A stretch of DNA of 64,000 nt from Gemmatimonas groenlandica (GCF_013004105.1 NZ_CP053085.1:4402001-4466000); one strand, 5' to 3'. Counted from the first letter of the stretch, positions 24,658 to 33,620 are shown. A program made the numbers and translations. Notes: a model not told the origin generated them from the letters alone.

Positions 24658-25818
24658 ATGGTTCGTCGTACGTTTCTGCTCGCCGCCGCGGCGAGCGCGC
24701 TGTTCGCGGTGCCCGCGATCGCGCAGTCGCCCGTCTACAAGTCGTCGGCGCACGACTACCGTCTGGTGACCGTGGCCGACGGCCTCGTGCAACCGTGGTC
24801 GATGGCGTTCCTTCCGGGCGGCGACATGCTCGTGACCGAGCGTCCCGGCCGTCTCCGCATCGTGCGCGGAGGCAAGCTCCTGCCCACGCCCGTGACGGGC
24901 GTTCCGGAAGTGGTCTACCGCGGTCAGGGTGGACTGCTCGACGTGGTGGCGCATCCGAACTTCGCCACCAACAAACTGGTCTATCTCAGCTTCTCCAAGC
25001 CTACCGGCGGCGGGGCGGCGACGACGGCCGTCGTGCGCGGGCGTTTCGAGAACAACGCGCTGGTCGACGTGAAGGAGATCTTCGTGGCCGACACGAAGGG
25101 TGCGCCAGGCCACTTCGGCTCCCGCATCGCCTTCGACAAGAGCGGCATGATGTTCATCACCGTTGGCGAGCGCCAGGCGCCGCCCAGTGGTGATCTCGAG
25201 AAGCATCCGGCGCAGGATCTGTCGAATCACCATGGCAAGGTCATTCGCCTGTTCGACGACGGCCGCGTGCCGCCTGACAATCCGTTCGTGGGCAAAGCTG
25301 GCGCGAAGCCGGAGATCTGGAGCTATGGCCATCGCAATCCGCAGGGCCTCGCGATTCACCCCACCACGGGCGACGTCTGGGCCACCGAGCACGGCCCGCA
25401 GGGCGGCGATGAGCTCAACCTGATTCAGAAGGGGCTCAACTACGGCTGGCCCGTGGTCGGCTTCGGTGTGAACTACGGCCCCGGCCAGGCGATTCACGCG
25501 GCGACGATGCGCCCAGGCATGGAGCAGCCCAAGAACGTGTGGGTGCCCTCGATCGCCACGTCGAGCCTCATGATTTACACCGGCGACAAGTTCCCGGCGT
25601 GGAAGGGCAGCTTCTTCGTCGGCGGACTCGCCGGCCAGCGCATCGTGCGTCTCACGTACGACGGCAAGGTGTTCAACGTCGAGGACAACCTGGTGCGCAC
25701 GCAAGGACGCATCCGCGACGTGCGACAGGGGCCGGACGGATTCATCTACTTCTCGATCGACGATCAGCAAGCGAAGCCGACCGCGGTCATGCGCATGGAA
25801 CCAGTGGCGCGGCGGTGA
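24658..25818 (+). CDS. Secreted PQQ-dependent aldose sugar dehydrogenase-like protein
   Basis: 386 residues. AGGAGA lies about 10 bp before the ATG at 24658. The signal peptide MVRRTFLLAAAASALFAVPAIA is cleaved before QSPVYKS. The beta-propeller of the soluble glucose dehydrogenase/YliI family is visible in GLVQPWSMAFLPGGDMLVTERPGRLR, YRGQGGLLDVVAHPNF, SYGHRNPQGLAIHP, WATEHGPQGGDELN and GLNYGWPVV. These proteins oxidise aldoses in the periplasm with calcium and PQQ. Whether PQQ is made by this organism cannot be seen here. The family 1 hairpin element begins 12 bp after the stop. Confidence 0.88.
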   Translation: MVRRTFLLAAAASALFAVPAIAQSPVYKSSAHDYRLVTVADGLVQPWSMAFLPGGDMLVTERPGRLRIVRGGKLLPTPVTGVPEVVYRGQGGLLDVVAHPNFATNKLVYLSFSKPTGGGAATTAVVRGRFENNALVDVKEIFVADTKGAPGHFGSRIAFDKSGMMFITVGERQAPPSGDLEKHPAQDLSNHHGKVIRLFDDGRVPPDNPFVGKAGAKPEIWSYGHRNPQGLAIHPTTGDVWATEHGPQGGDELNLIQKGLNYGWPVVGFGVNYGPGQAIHAATMRPGMEQPKNVWVPSIATSSLMIYTGDKFPAWKGSFFVGGLAGQRIVRLTYDGKVFNVEDNLVRTQGRIRDVRQGPDGFIYFSIDDQQAKPTAVMRMEPVARR

Positions 25819-25830
25819 ACTGCTGTTTCA

Positions 25831-26013
25831 ACTGCGAACCGCGCTAAGAATCAACCGCGCTAACAGTGAACGGCGCTAAGGTAAAAAGCGCGAAGAGTAA
25901 ACGGCGAACCAGTGCTTAGCGCGCGGTTCGCCGTTTTCGCGTTTAATTCTTAGCGCCCCTTACTTTAGCGCTGTTCATTCATAGCGCAGTTGATTCTTAG
26001 CGCTGTTCGCAGT
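25831..26013. repeat. Long hairpin element, family 1, copy 2
   Basis: The left arm 25831-25910 and the right arm 25925-26013 are imperfect inverse copies along roughly 80 positions. Internal units of about 16 bp each contain GCGCTAA (left) or TTAGCGC (right): GCGCTAAGAATCAAC, GCGCTAACAGTGAAC, GCGCTAAGGTAAAAA. The centre GCGCGGTTCGCCG and the first right-arm units match those of copy 1 at 1949-2012. It fills the gap between two convergent genes (stops at 25818 and 26017), so it can act as a terminator for both. Confidence 0.92.
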
Positions 26014-26016
26014 CCG

Positions 26017-26517
26017 TCACTCCGGCGCTGGTACGCCCATCGCGCTCCATTCTTCTTTCGCCGGCCCGTACATACCCGGGATGATCAGTCCCGCTTGTCG
26101 CATGCCGATCGTGAGCTGACCGCGGTGATGCGTCTGATGCTTGATCAGCACATCGAGCGTCATGCCGCGCGGCCAGGTCTCGCCGTACATGTCGTCGCGT
26201 GCGGACAACGTCGCGTCGGTCCACCGCTCGGTGAGCTGTTCGCTCAGCGAGGCGGCGGCGGTGCGGTACGCCGCCACGATGGCGGCGGCGTGCGCGGGCA
26301 CGGCGTCGTGTTCACCGGCGCCGATGACGGCGAGCCCCGTGCGATTCAGCATTTCGGGAATCGACTGGGCGATGTGCCAGGCCAGGCGGCCGACGGTGCG
26401 GCCACCCGGGAAGAGTTCGTGTGACAGCGAGGCGTCGGTGAGGCAGTCGAGTAGCTTCTGCGTGCTCTCGGATTCGTATCGCCAGGAGGCGTGAAACGCG
26501 GCGAGGGAGGCGTACAT
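26017..26517 (-). CDS. DinB-family protein
   Basis: 166 residues. Starts MYASLAAFHASWRYESESTQKLLDCLTD and shows the four-helix DinB/YfiT pattern: three dispersed His positions likely to bind a metal, in RLAWHIAQSIPEML and later in LIKHQTHHRGQLTIGMRQAG. DinB-like proteins include bacillithiol or mycothiol S-transferases and uncharacterised metal-binding enzymes. It is convergent with the sugar dehydrogenase and divergent from the RidA lipoprotein. Its stop codon lies 3 bp from the edge of the family 1 hairpin. Confidence 0.85.
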   Translation of the reverse strand: MYASLAAFHASWRYESESTQKLLDCLTDASLSHELFPGGRTVGRLAWHIAQSIPEMLNRTGLAVIGAGEHDAVPAHAAAIVAAYRTAAASLSEQLTERWTDATLSARDDMYGETWPRGMTLDVLIKHQTHHRGQLTIGMRQAGLIIPGMYGPAKEEWSAMGVPAPE

Positions 26518-26640
26518 GGGAAATCTCGGTGCATGGTGGTGGGAGGACTGGTGGCCCAATGCTATGCCATGGTCACGGGTCTTGCGATGCAGATATGGCG
26601 GGACACTTGACGCGCCGCGTGAGCGGGGGGAAGATGCCGG

Positions 26641-27117
26641 ATGACGTCTATTCTCTCCGCCGCGTTCCGACGAGTCTCGTCGCTGGTGCTGCTGGCCGCG
26701 GTGCCGCTTGTGTCTGCCTGTCGTGCGTCGGTGCGCACCAGTGCCGAGCCGCAGTTCATTCATCCCGACGGCCCGCCGGCCAATCCGTTCTCGCCGGCGG
26801 TGCGTGTCGGCAACATCATTTTTGTCTCGGGCACGCTCGGTACCAAGCCCGACGGTACGCTGGTGCCCGGCGGCATCCAGCCGGAAACGCGACAGCTGCT
26901 CGAGAACGTCAAGCGCACGCTCGCCGCGGCCGGCGTGGGCATGGATCGCGTGGTGAAATGCACCGTGTTTCTGGCCGACCTGAAGGAGTGGCCGGCTATG
27001 AACGAGGTGTATCGCGGGTACTTCAGCAACGGGAACTATCCGGCGCGTACGGCGGTGCAGGCCACGTTGCTGTTCGGTGCGCGTGTGGAGATGGAGTGCG
27101 CCGCTGCCGCGACCTAG
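26641..27117 (+). CDS. Lipid-anchored RidA-family protein
   Basis: 158 residues. The first 27 residues form a lipoprotein signal peptide (hydrophobic LVLLAAVPLVSAC, lipobox VSAC). The rest is a RidA/YjgF domain: NPFSPAVRVGNIIFVSGTLG, QPETRQLLENVKRTLAAAGVGMDRVVKCTVFLADL, the substrate-binding Arg in YPARTAV and the late Glu in VEMEC. Cytoplasmic RidA hydrolyses reactive enamines and imines to ketoacids. A lipobox moves this copy to the cell envelope, where its substrate is unknown. It lies 27 bp upstream of the bestrophin gene on the same strand. Confidence 0.85.
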   Translation: MTSILSAAFRRVSSLVLLAAVPLVSACRASVRTSAEPQFIHPDGPPANPFSPAVRVGNIIFVSGTLGTKPDGTLVPGGIQPETRQLLENVKRTLAAAGVGMDRVVKCTVFLADLKEWPAMNEVYRGYFSNGNYPARTAVQATLLFGARVEMECAAAAT

Positions 27118-27144
27118 CGCCGGTGTGACCAACGGGCCTCGCTC

Positions 27145-28002
27145 ATGATCACGTACGATCCCAAGAACTGGATCGCCGTCCTCATCGACTTCCCACGCAG
27201 CCCCGTCTTTCGCACGCTGGCGATCGACGTGGTGGCGGCCGGGGTGTACGCGGCGCTGGTGGTCTGGATCGAGACCGACGTCGTGAAAGTGGCCGTGCCC
27301 TTGGGGCCGAGCTTTCTGTCGATCCTCGGCATCATCCTCGGTTTGCTGCTCGTGTTCCGCACCAACACGTCGTACGACCGATGGTGGGAAGGTCGGAAGC
27401 TCTGGGGACAGCTGGTCAACGTGTCGCGCGGTCTCGCGCACCAACTCGACGCGCAACTGCCGGCGTCGGCACCACAGCGTGCGCAGTATGCCCGCGTACT
27501 TGGCGCATTTCCCGTGGCGTTGGCCGAACACTTACGGCGTCCGCGCGGTGAGCCTGGTCCGCACGTCCCCAATCAGCTCGTGCAGTCACTCAGTCACGCG
27601 GTGTATGCCGACATTCGCGACGGTGTGCTGCCGCGTGAGATGCTGGTGGCGCTGACGCCCGTGCTGCTCGCCTTCGACGACATCACCGGCGCGTGTGAGC
27701 GCGTTCGCAATACACCGATTCCGTTCTCGTACAGCTCGTACGTCAAGCAGTTCGTCTTGCTCTATGCGCTGGTCATGCCGTTCGGTCTCGTCCGCGAGTT
27801 CGGATACGGCACCGTGATCGCCAGCATGTTCACGTTCTTCGCGACCATGGGACTCGAGCTGCTCGCGACGGAGATCGAAGAGCCGTTCGGTACCGACCGC
27901 AACGACCTTCCGCTCGACGAGATGGCCGACCGCATTGCGCGCGACACCCGCGAGCTGTTGACGGGTGCCTACTCCTCCGACGCCAATCCGTCGAGGTTGT
28001 AA
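27145..28002 (+). CDS. Bestrophin-family anion channel
   Basis: 285 residues. Starts MITYDPKNWIAVL; hydrophobic helices occur near 25-45, 55-72 and around 200-235. Family signatures are LGLLLVFRTNTSYDRWWEGRKLWG, the basic CERVRNTPIPFSYSSYVKQF and EIEEPFGTDRNDLPLDEM. Bacterial bestrophins (UPF0187) form pentameric chloride- or cation-conducting channels of the inner membrane. Its 3' end overlaps the convergent PilT-like gene by 34 bp. Confidence 0.9.
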   Translation: MITYDPKNWIAVLIDFPRSPVFRTLAIDVVAAGVYAALVVWIETDVVKVAVPLGPSFLSILGIILGLLLVFRTNTSYDRWWEGRKLWGQLVNVSRGLAHQLDAQLPASAPQRAQYARVLGAFPVALAEHLRRPRGEPGPHVPNQLVQSLSHAVYADIRDGVLPREMLVALTPVLLAFDDITGACERVRNTPIPFSYSSYVKQFVLLYALVMPFGLVREFGYGTVIASMFTFFATMGLELLATEIEEPFGTDRNDLPLDEMADRIARDTRELLTGAYSSDANPSRL

Positions 28003-29561
28003 CCCAGGGCGCGCAGCTTCGAGGCCATGTCCTTCTTTTCGGCCGACTTTACGTACGCCTCTTCGGCTTCGACCGTCTTGCTCTTCACGAGGTTCATCAG
28101 CGCGTCGTTCAACGTCTCCATGCCCAACTTCTTCTGGGTCTGAATGATGTTGTTAATCTGCACCGTCTTGCCTTCACGGATCATCGAGCTCACGGCCTTG
28201 TTCACGAGCAGTATCTCGCGCGCGGCCACGCGTCCGCCGCCGATCTTCTTGCAGAGCGTCTGCGACACGACGCCCTTGAGCGATTCGGCCAGCATGACGC
28301 GGATCTGCTCTTGCCGGTCGGCGGGGAACTGATCGACGATGCGATTGATCGTGGACGCGGCTGTGGAGGTGTGCAGCGTGCCGAACACGAGATGCCCCGT
28401 TTCGGCCGTCTCGAGCGCGATGGCGATCGTTTCCAGATCGCGCAGCTCACCCACGAGAATGATGTCCGGGTCCTCGCGTAGCGCGGCGCGGAGCGCGCTT
28501 TTGAACGACTGCGTGTGTACGCCGACCTGACGCTGCGTGATGAGGCACTTCTTGCTCTGGTGCACGAATTCGATCGGATCTTCGATCGTGATGATATGAT
28601 CGTGCCGAGAACGGTTGATCAGATCGACCAGTGCGCAGAGCGTCGTCGATTTACCTGAGCCGGTGGGTCCGGTCACAAGCACGAGTCCCTTGGTGAGCGC
28701 GCACAGCTGCTGCACTTCGGGCGTTATGCCCATCTGCTCCACCGTGACCGTGCCGCTGGAAATGGTCCGGATCACTGCGGCCGCACCGTTCCGGTCGCGG
28801 AGCACGTTGACGCGGAAGCGGGACAGGCCGGTGATCTCGTAGGCGAAGTCGGTGTCCCAATTTTCGGCGAACTCCGCCTTGTTCTTGGCGGGCATGATCG
28901 CGTGCACCATGTTCGTGATCAATCGGTCGTCGAGCGACGGGTGGTCCTCGATGCGCACGAGGTCGCCGCCCAGGCGCAGGATCGGACGTTCACCAACGCG
29001 CAGGTGCAAATCGGCGGCGCCACGCTGGACCTGCGTGCGAAGGAGCGCCTCGAGCGCGTCGCGTGACGACGCCTCGTCGGTAGCGCCGAAGGGGCCGTCG
29101 GTCTCCCGATAGCGGCGGACAGGCTCCTCTGCCGGTACCGATGCCGATACCGAACTCGGTCGAGGATCGGAGGCCTTAGCGGGTGCCGGATCAGCCGCCG
29201 AGTTGTGGCTGTTGCCGGACGCGCGGCTGGCGACCGGCTCCGGGCGCGCGTCGGCGGCCGGGTCGTACTTGCGCACGATCAAGCGAGTAAACGTCGAGGC
29301 GACGTCTTGCTCCACCAGCCATTGCTTGCCATTCCACGTGTACACGAAGCGAATGTCGCGGCCCGTCGCGACGGCATCCTTGGCCCCGACATCGGCCAGT
29401 TCCGTCACCAGAGCGATCACCTGCTTGCTGGTGAGCACCTGCTGGCTGACTTCCTGAAGGCCAGTCGCGGTGAGGCAACAGATGGGGGCGTCGGCCTCGA
29501 GAATGATCTGACTAGCGGCGCCTGATTCAAGGCGTGCCAATACGCGGTCTAATTGGGGCAC
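27969..29561 (-). CDS. PilT-like type IV pilus retraction ATPase with extra N-terminal domain
   Basis: About 530 residues from GTG 29561. A longer frame reaches 29801, but its first 80 residues look non-coding; no good Shine-Dalgarno marks either start. Residues about 170-530 are a complete PilT: N-domain (RGAADLHLRVGERPILRLGG), Walker A GPTGSGKST, Asp box ITIEDPIEFVH, Walker B DPDIILVGELRD, His box TGHLVFGTLHT and the C-terminal LGMETLNDALMNLV. The first 110 residues look like a second, degenerate copy of the PilT N-domain (GAASQIILEADAPICCLT), joined by a Pro/Ala/Ser-rich linker. PilT powers pilus retraction at the inner membrane; no other pilus gene is in this window. It overlaps bestrophin tail-to-tail. 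Confidence 0.85.
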   Translation of the reverse strand: MPQLDRVLARLESGAASQIILEADAPICCLTATGLQEVSQQVLTSKQVIALVTELADVGAKDAVATGRDIRFVYTWNGKQWLVEQDVASTFTRLIVRKYDPAADARPEPVASRASGNSHNSAADPAPAKASDPRPSSVSASVPAEEPVRRYRETDGPFGATDEASSRDALEALLRTQVQRGAADLHLRVGERPILRLGGDLVRIEDHPSLDDRLITNMVHAIMPAKNKAEFAENWDTDFAYEITGLSRFRVNVLRDRNGAAAVIRTISSGTVTVEQMGITPEVQQLCALTKGLVLVTGPTGSGKSTTLCALVDLINRSRHDHIITIEDPIEFVHQSKKCLITQRQVGVHTQSFKSALRAALREDPDIILVGELRDLETIAIALETAETGHLVFGTLHTSTAASTINRIVDQFPADRQEQIRVMLAESLKGVVSQTLCKKIGGGRVAAREILLVNKAVSSMIREGKTVQINNIIQTQKKLGMETLNDALMNLVKSKTVEAEEAYVKSAEKKDMASKLRALGYNLDGLASEE

Positions 29562-29815
29562 GGTGTCACGGCACTGGAAAACGTGTGGGATCTGCAGCCA
29601 TGGCCTCGTTTTGACTCCGGCATGCCTGCGCTCTGCGGCATGGACGATTGGGCCCCCCTGCCGGACACATGATCCCCCGCCTTCGGTTGGCGTTGCATAG
29701 CTGTCGTGCGACCGACACCGAGCCGAGACGGGATCGTCGGAAGACCGTTGGGAAGCCGGGCGAGACTGCTGTACGACGCCGCACCACGCCGACATCGTCA
29801 CGACACTGGAGCGCT

Positions 29816-30643
29816 ATGCCCGCCACACTGCTGTCTCACCAAGCCCTCGTCCTGCCGCTCAAGCTGCGTTGGCCCGCGCGATTCTCGGGGATCGCCCTTT
29901 GTATCGGCAGTATGGCCCCCGACTTGGAGTTCATCGGGCGGATGCACGACGACTGGCTGCTCAGCCACACGGTGGCAGCGCAGGGCTGGTTCACGGTTCC
30001 CTTGACCATGCTACTGGTTTGGGTGACGAGCGCGCTGCTGATTCCCGCACTCCTCCCGTACGTTCCCGACCACGCATGGTGGCGCCCCCACGATCTGGCG
30101 GCCATTCGCCCACCGCGCACCGGTCGGGACTGGGTGCGGGTGGCCTACTCGGCGTGGCTGGGCGGCATGTCGCATGTGCTGTTGGACGGCGTCACACACG
30201 GTAACCATTCCGGATGGCTGGTCCCTTGGCTGCCGTTCCTGCGAACGCCCGTGCCGCATTTCGGTGGACGCGTTCCGCTGTACGACGCGCTCCAGCTGTG
30301 GTGCACGGTCATCTTCGCGGTCGTGACGCTGCTGCTCTGGCGCCACATGGTTCGCCGGCGCGCGCTGTGGCAGTGGCGCGAAGGCTATCTCGCCCTCGGC
30401 GCGCACCACGCCGAACGCCGCCTCCCCCGCATGCCCCGGCGGCATGGCGTGATGATCGCCCGTCTGATCGGCGTCGTGGCGATGCTCGGCGCGGCCACCG
30501 GCCACACGCTACGGGAGCGCGAGCGCGCCAAGACGGTGGTCGCCGGCACGGCGTTCGGGGCGATCACGTTTTCGGTCGGCGGCGCGGTGCTTCTCGCGCT
30601 CGGGCTCCGACAAGGTCGGGTACGCCCGCATGCGACCGGGTGA
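29816..30643 (+). CDS. DUF4184 family integral membrane protein
   Basis: 275 residues from ATG 29816. The family start is clear: MPATLLSHQALVLPLK then IALCIGSMAPDLEFIGRMHDD, in which His, Asp and Glu could bind a metal. LGGMSHVLLDGVTHGNHSGW is a second His/Asp cluster. At least five hydrophobic helices are present, the last near 245-265. DUF4184 proteins resemble membrane-bound metal-dependent hydrolases of the YdjM type, but no activity is established. It is divergent from the PilT-like gene and convergent with the TPR gene. Confidence 0.85.
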   Translation: MPATLLSHQALVLPLKLRWPARFSGIALCIGSMAPDLEFIGRMHDDWLLSHTVAAQGWFTVPLTMLLVWVTSALLIPALLPYVPDHAWWRPHDLAAIRPPRTGRDWVRVAYSAWLGGMSHVLLDGVTHGNHSGWLVPWLPFLRTPVPHFGGRVPLYDALQLWCTVIFAVVTLLLWRHMVRRRALWQWREGYLALGAHHAERRLPRMPRRHGVMIARLIGVVAMLGAATGHTLRERERAKTVVAGTAFGAITFSVGGAVLLALGLRQGRVRPHATG

Positions 30644-30658
30644 GGACACGGTGTCGCG

Positions 30659-31399
30659 CTAGCGGCAGTTCTTGGCGACCGTCGCGGCCGCGGCCTTGTC
30701 GCCCAGCTTGGCCGCTTCGGCGAGATCGGCGCAAGCGCCGGACGTGTTCCCCAACGCGACCCGCGCCATCGCCCGCAGCGAAAACACCTCCGGTCCCGCC
30801 ATCCGCCGGTCTATCGCGGCGGTGAAATCCTTCTCGGCGTCCGCCTCACGTCCGGCCATGCCCGCGGCGCGACCGCGCAGAAACCAGCCCTGGGCGGCAT
30901 CGGGGACGGCGCGCACGTACTTGTCGAATCGCGCCCAGGCTTTGGCGCCGTCGTCGTTCATCATGTAGCCGATCCCTTCGACCAGATCGAGTTGCGGGTC
31001 GTTCATGCCGAGGGCCCGGGCGCTGTCGATGTCGGCGAAGGCGGCGTTCCCGTTGCCCATGCGCTGCTGCACGATCGCGCGCCCCCCGTAGGCAGCGGCG
31101 AAGCGCCGGTCTACGGCGATCGCCTGCGTGTAGTCGGCCAGGGCTTTGGGGAACTCCTCGAGCTCGCGGTGGGCGCGACCGCGTTGCTGCAGTCGGGTGG
31201 CGTCGCGCGGCGTCACGGCAAGGGCGCCGTCGAGCAAGCGCACCGCCTCGCGCCACTGACTGGCGGCGAGCGCACGATCGATCGCGGTTGCGGCTGGCGA
31301 CGCCTGCGTCATGGCCGCTCGCGGCGCGACAGAGACCAGCGCCCCCACGAGGATCGCGGCCCACATACCACGTCCCGCCATCTGCTTTCGCATCGACAT
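30659..31399 (-). CDS. Secreted TPR-repeat protein
   Basis: 246 residues. A signal peptide (MSMRKQMAGRGMWAAILVGALVSVAPRAAM) precedes about five tetratricopeptide repeats, for example ATRLQQRGRAHRELEEFPKA, AYGGRAIVQQRMGNGNAAFA and AQGWFLRGRAAGMAGREADA. Two cysteines lie near the C-terminus. It is probably a periplasmic protein-protein interaction module; its partner is unknown. It starts 2 bp after the MFS gene stop and is therefore the last gene of the DUF3429-NAT-MFS-TPR operon. Confidence 0.8.
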   Translation of the reverse strand: MSMRKQMAGRGMWAAILVGALVSVAPRAAMTQASPAATAIDRALAASQWREAVRLLDGALAVTPRDATRLQQRGRAHRELEEFPKALADYTQAIAVDRRFAAAYGGRAIVQQRMGNGNAAFADIDSARALGMNDPQLDLVEGIGYMMNDDGAKAWARFDKYVRAVPDAAQGWFLRGRAAGMAGREADAEKDFTAAIDRRMAGPEVFSLRAMARVALGNTSGACADLAEAAKLGDKAAAATVAKNCR

Positions 31400-31401
31400 C
31401 G

Positions 31402-32790
31402 TCAGGCTTCCTGTATCGTCATGATTCGCTCGCGTGCACCCGTACCGAAGAGTGTGAGCAGTGCCCCTGCCACCGCCAGCGCCGCCAGAAACAGAAAGGC
31501 ATAGTTCGCGCTGCCCGTCGCCGTGCGAATGCGGCCAATGATATCAGGGCCGAAGTGTCCGCCGAGATTGCCGACGGCGTTGATCCACGCGATGCCAGCC
31601 GCGGCCGCCGTCTGTCGGAGAAATGCCGTGGGCAGCGACCAGAACGTGGCGAGAAACGACAGCACACCGGCGGTCACGAAACAGAGTGCAATCAGTGCCG
31701 GCACCACGTTAGCGCCCACCAGCACCAGGGCCACGAGTCCCGTGGCGGCTACGAACAGCGAGCCGGCCACATGTTGACGACGCTTGCCCGTGCGGTCGCT
31801 GCTGGCGCCGGCCCACACCATGGCTACACCGGCGGTGCCCCACGGAATCATGCTGAGCAGTCCGATCTCGAGGTACTCGGTCTTCCCGATGCCCAGCTCC
31901 TGCACGATGGTGGGCATCCAGAAGCTCACGCCGTACAGCGAGAAGGTGCCGGCCAGGTAGACGAGCGCCAACACCCACACACGACCACTGCGCAGCGCCT
32001 GCGTCGCACTGTGTGCACCGCCATGCGCGGATCCGACGGCCGCCCCGTGCGCGTCGCTGTCCTCATGCGCGAGTTGCGCCGTGATCGCGCTGCGCTGTTC
32101 GGGCGAGAGCCACGTGGCGTGCGTCGGACGATCGGGCAGCAGCAACCAGATCGCCACGCCCGCGACGACCGACGGGATCGCTTCCAGCACGAACAGCCAA
32201 CGCCAGCCGCTCAAGCCACCCATGCCGTCGGCGTATTGCATGATCGCGCCGGACACCGGTGCGCCGATCACGTTGGCGGCGGCCACGGCGGTCATGAACA
32301 GCGCCACGGTACGCGCACGTCGCGCTGCCGGAAACCAATACGTGAGATAGAGAATGATGCCGGGGAAGAATCCCGCCTCGGCAATGCCGAGGAGAAAGCG
32401 CAGCGCGTAGAATCCGAACTCGATCGGCGCGACACCAAAGAGCGCGGGCAGCGGTCCCCACGGAATCCGGTCCACGAACGCAAAGGCGCCGGACACGATG
32501 GCCCAGGTGAACATGATGCGCGCAATCCATCGACGAGCCCCGAACTTCTCGAGCAGCAGATTGCTGGGCACTTCAAACAGGAAGTAGCCGAGAAAGAAGA
32601 TGCCGGCGCCGAATCCGTACACGGCGTCGGAGTAGCCGAGGTCCGACGCCATCTGCAATTTCGCGAAGCCGACATTCACGCGGTCGAGAAACGCCACGAT
32701 GTAGCTCACGAACAGCAGTGGCAGCAGACGGCGCGCGGCGATCGCAAATCCCGACTCGGCGGCGCTCGTCGATCCGGTGGCGGTCGTCAT
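31402..32790 (-). CDS. MFS transporter, anion:cation symporter (ACS) family
   Basis: 462 residues, about 12 TM helices. Family-specific sequences are FLDRVNVGFAKLQMASDLG in TM1, GFGAGIFFLGYFLFEVPSNLL in TM2 and GARRWIARIMFTWAIVSG in TM3-4. This is the ACS group (phthalate, glucarate, tartrate and galactonate permeases), so an organic anion is the likely substrate. The ATG at 32790 overlaps the stop codon of the NAT gene (ATGA), showing translational coupling. Transport of an aromatic or conjugated acid would fit the NAT partner but is inferred. Confidence 0.88.
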   Translation of the reverse strand: MTTATGSTSAAESGFAIAARRLLPLLFVSYIVAFLDRVNVGFAKLQMASDLGYSDAVYGFGAGIFFLGYFLFEVPSNLLLEKFGARRWIARIMFTWAIVSGAFAFVDRIPWGPLPALFGVAPIEFGFYALRFLLGIAEAGFFPGIILYLTYWFPAARRARTVALFMTAVAAANVIGAPVSGAIMQYADGMGGLSGWRWLFVLEAIPSVVAGVAIWLLLPDRPTHATWLSPEQRSAITAQLAHEDSDAHGAAVGSAHGGAHSATQALRSGRVWVLALVYLAGTFSLYGVSFWMPTIVQELGIGKTEYLEIGLLSMIPWGTAGVAMVWAGASSDRTGKRRQHVAGSLFVAATGLVALVLVGANVVPALIALCFVTAGVLSFLATFWSLPTAFLRQTAAAAGIAWINAVGNLGGHFGPDIIGRIRTATGSANYAFLFLAALAVAGALLTLFGTGARERIMTIQEA

Positions 32791-33620
32791 TCCGGCAGCG
32801 GCAGGAAGTTCAGATCGAGCGCGCCGCATGCTTCGTAGCGCTGGAGCATGGCGGGGGAGATGCCGATATCGTGCGCGAGTACGTGAAGAATGCCATCGCG
32901 GTCGAGCGGGCGTGATGCCATGCCCTGCGCCGTGCGGTGGTAACGCACCGGTCCGCGTAACACCACGAATCCGTCGCGGACACTGCGGCGCGCATACGTG
33001 AAATGATTGAACGGCCCGAAGGTGCGCGAGAGTTCGTAGCGGTGCTGTACGTATGCCGAATCCGTGGGATCCACCAGAAACCGACAGGGGGTGAGTTCGG
33101 GCCCCGGCGCACCGGCGAATCGCAGCACGTGCGTGTCACCCTCACGTTGCCACTCGGTGGCGAACACGGGATCGGTATCGCGATACGCGCCGGTCGACAT
33201 CGGGACGGGTCGGCTCGTGAGCGCGGAGGAGTCGACGAGCCACTCCTGTTGGTCGATCGTCACGATGACGCTGCCGTGCGTGACGATCCCGGTGTCGCGC
33301 ATGGAGCCAGCGATGCGTCGCGCGCGGAAGCCGAGTGCCGTGAGCAGTGACCACAGCGCGTGGCTCGACGACCAACAAGTGCCGCCGGTTCCGTCGGACA
33401 GCCAGTGCGTGAAGAAGTCAGCGGCCTGTGCTCCCGGGAGTGGTGGCGCGTGTGCTTCGCGAAGCGCGATCAATTTGCGTACGTTGTCGAACGGGACGTG
33501 CAGACACCACGCGTCGTAGACGCGCGTCAGTTGCGACGTGGTCGGTGCCTCGAGCGCTACGCCGAGTCGCGCACACAGCTCGTCGCGCAGGGGGGCTGGC
33601 AGCGTGTCCGGCATCGTCAT
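32787..33620 (-). CDS. nat: Arylamine N-acetyltransferase
   Basis: 277 residues, the usual NAT length. The catalytic triad Cys-His-Asp is visible: GTGGTCWSSSHALW (Cys about 82), THGSVIVTI (His about 115) and WLVDSSALTSRP (Asp about 130). The start has HVPFDNVRKL, the family equivalent of HVPFEN. NAT transfers acetyl groups from acetyl-CoA to arylamines and hydrazines by a ping-pong mechanism in the cytoplasm. The start codon overlaps the DUF3429 stop (ATGA) and its stop overlaps the MFS start, so the three are one translation-coupled operon. Confidence 0.9.
   Translation of the reverse strand: MTMPDTLPAPLRDELCARLGVALEAPTTSQLTRVYDAWCLHVPFDNVRKLIALREAHAPPLPGAQAADFFTHWLSDGTGGTCWSSSHALWSLLTALGFRARRIAGSMRDTGIVTHGSVIVTIDQQEWLVDSSALTSRPVPMSTGAYRDTDPVFATEWQREGDTHVLRFAGAPGPELTPCRFLVDPTDSAYVQHRYELSRTFGPFNHFTYARRSVRDGFVVLRGPVRYHRTAQGMASRPLDRDGILHVLAHDIGISPAMLQRYEACGALDLNFLPLPE

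Noticed and set aside
29562-29801. 80-residue N-terminal extension of the PilT-like protein
   Set aside because: The sequence has no pattern of a coding domain, is Arg/Ser/Cys-rich and approaches the divergent DUF4184 start; GTG 29561 gives a cleaner protein, though the true start is uncertain.
31288-32838. 516-codon plus-strand frame opposite the MFS gene
   Set aside because: His/Arg/Gln-rich low-complexity product, opposite a clear 12-TM transporter.
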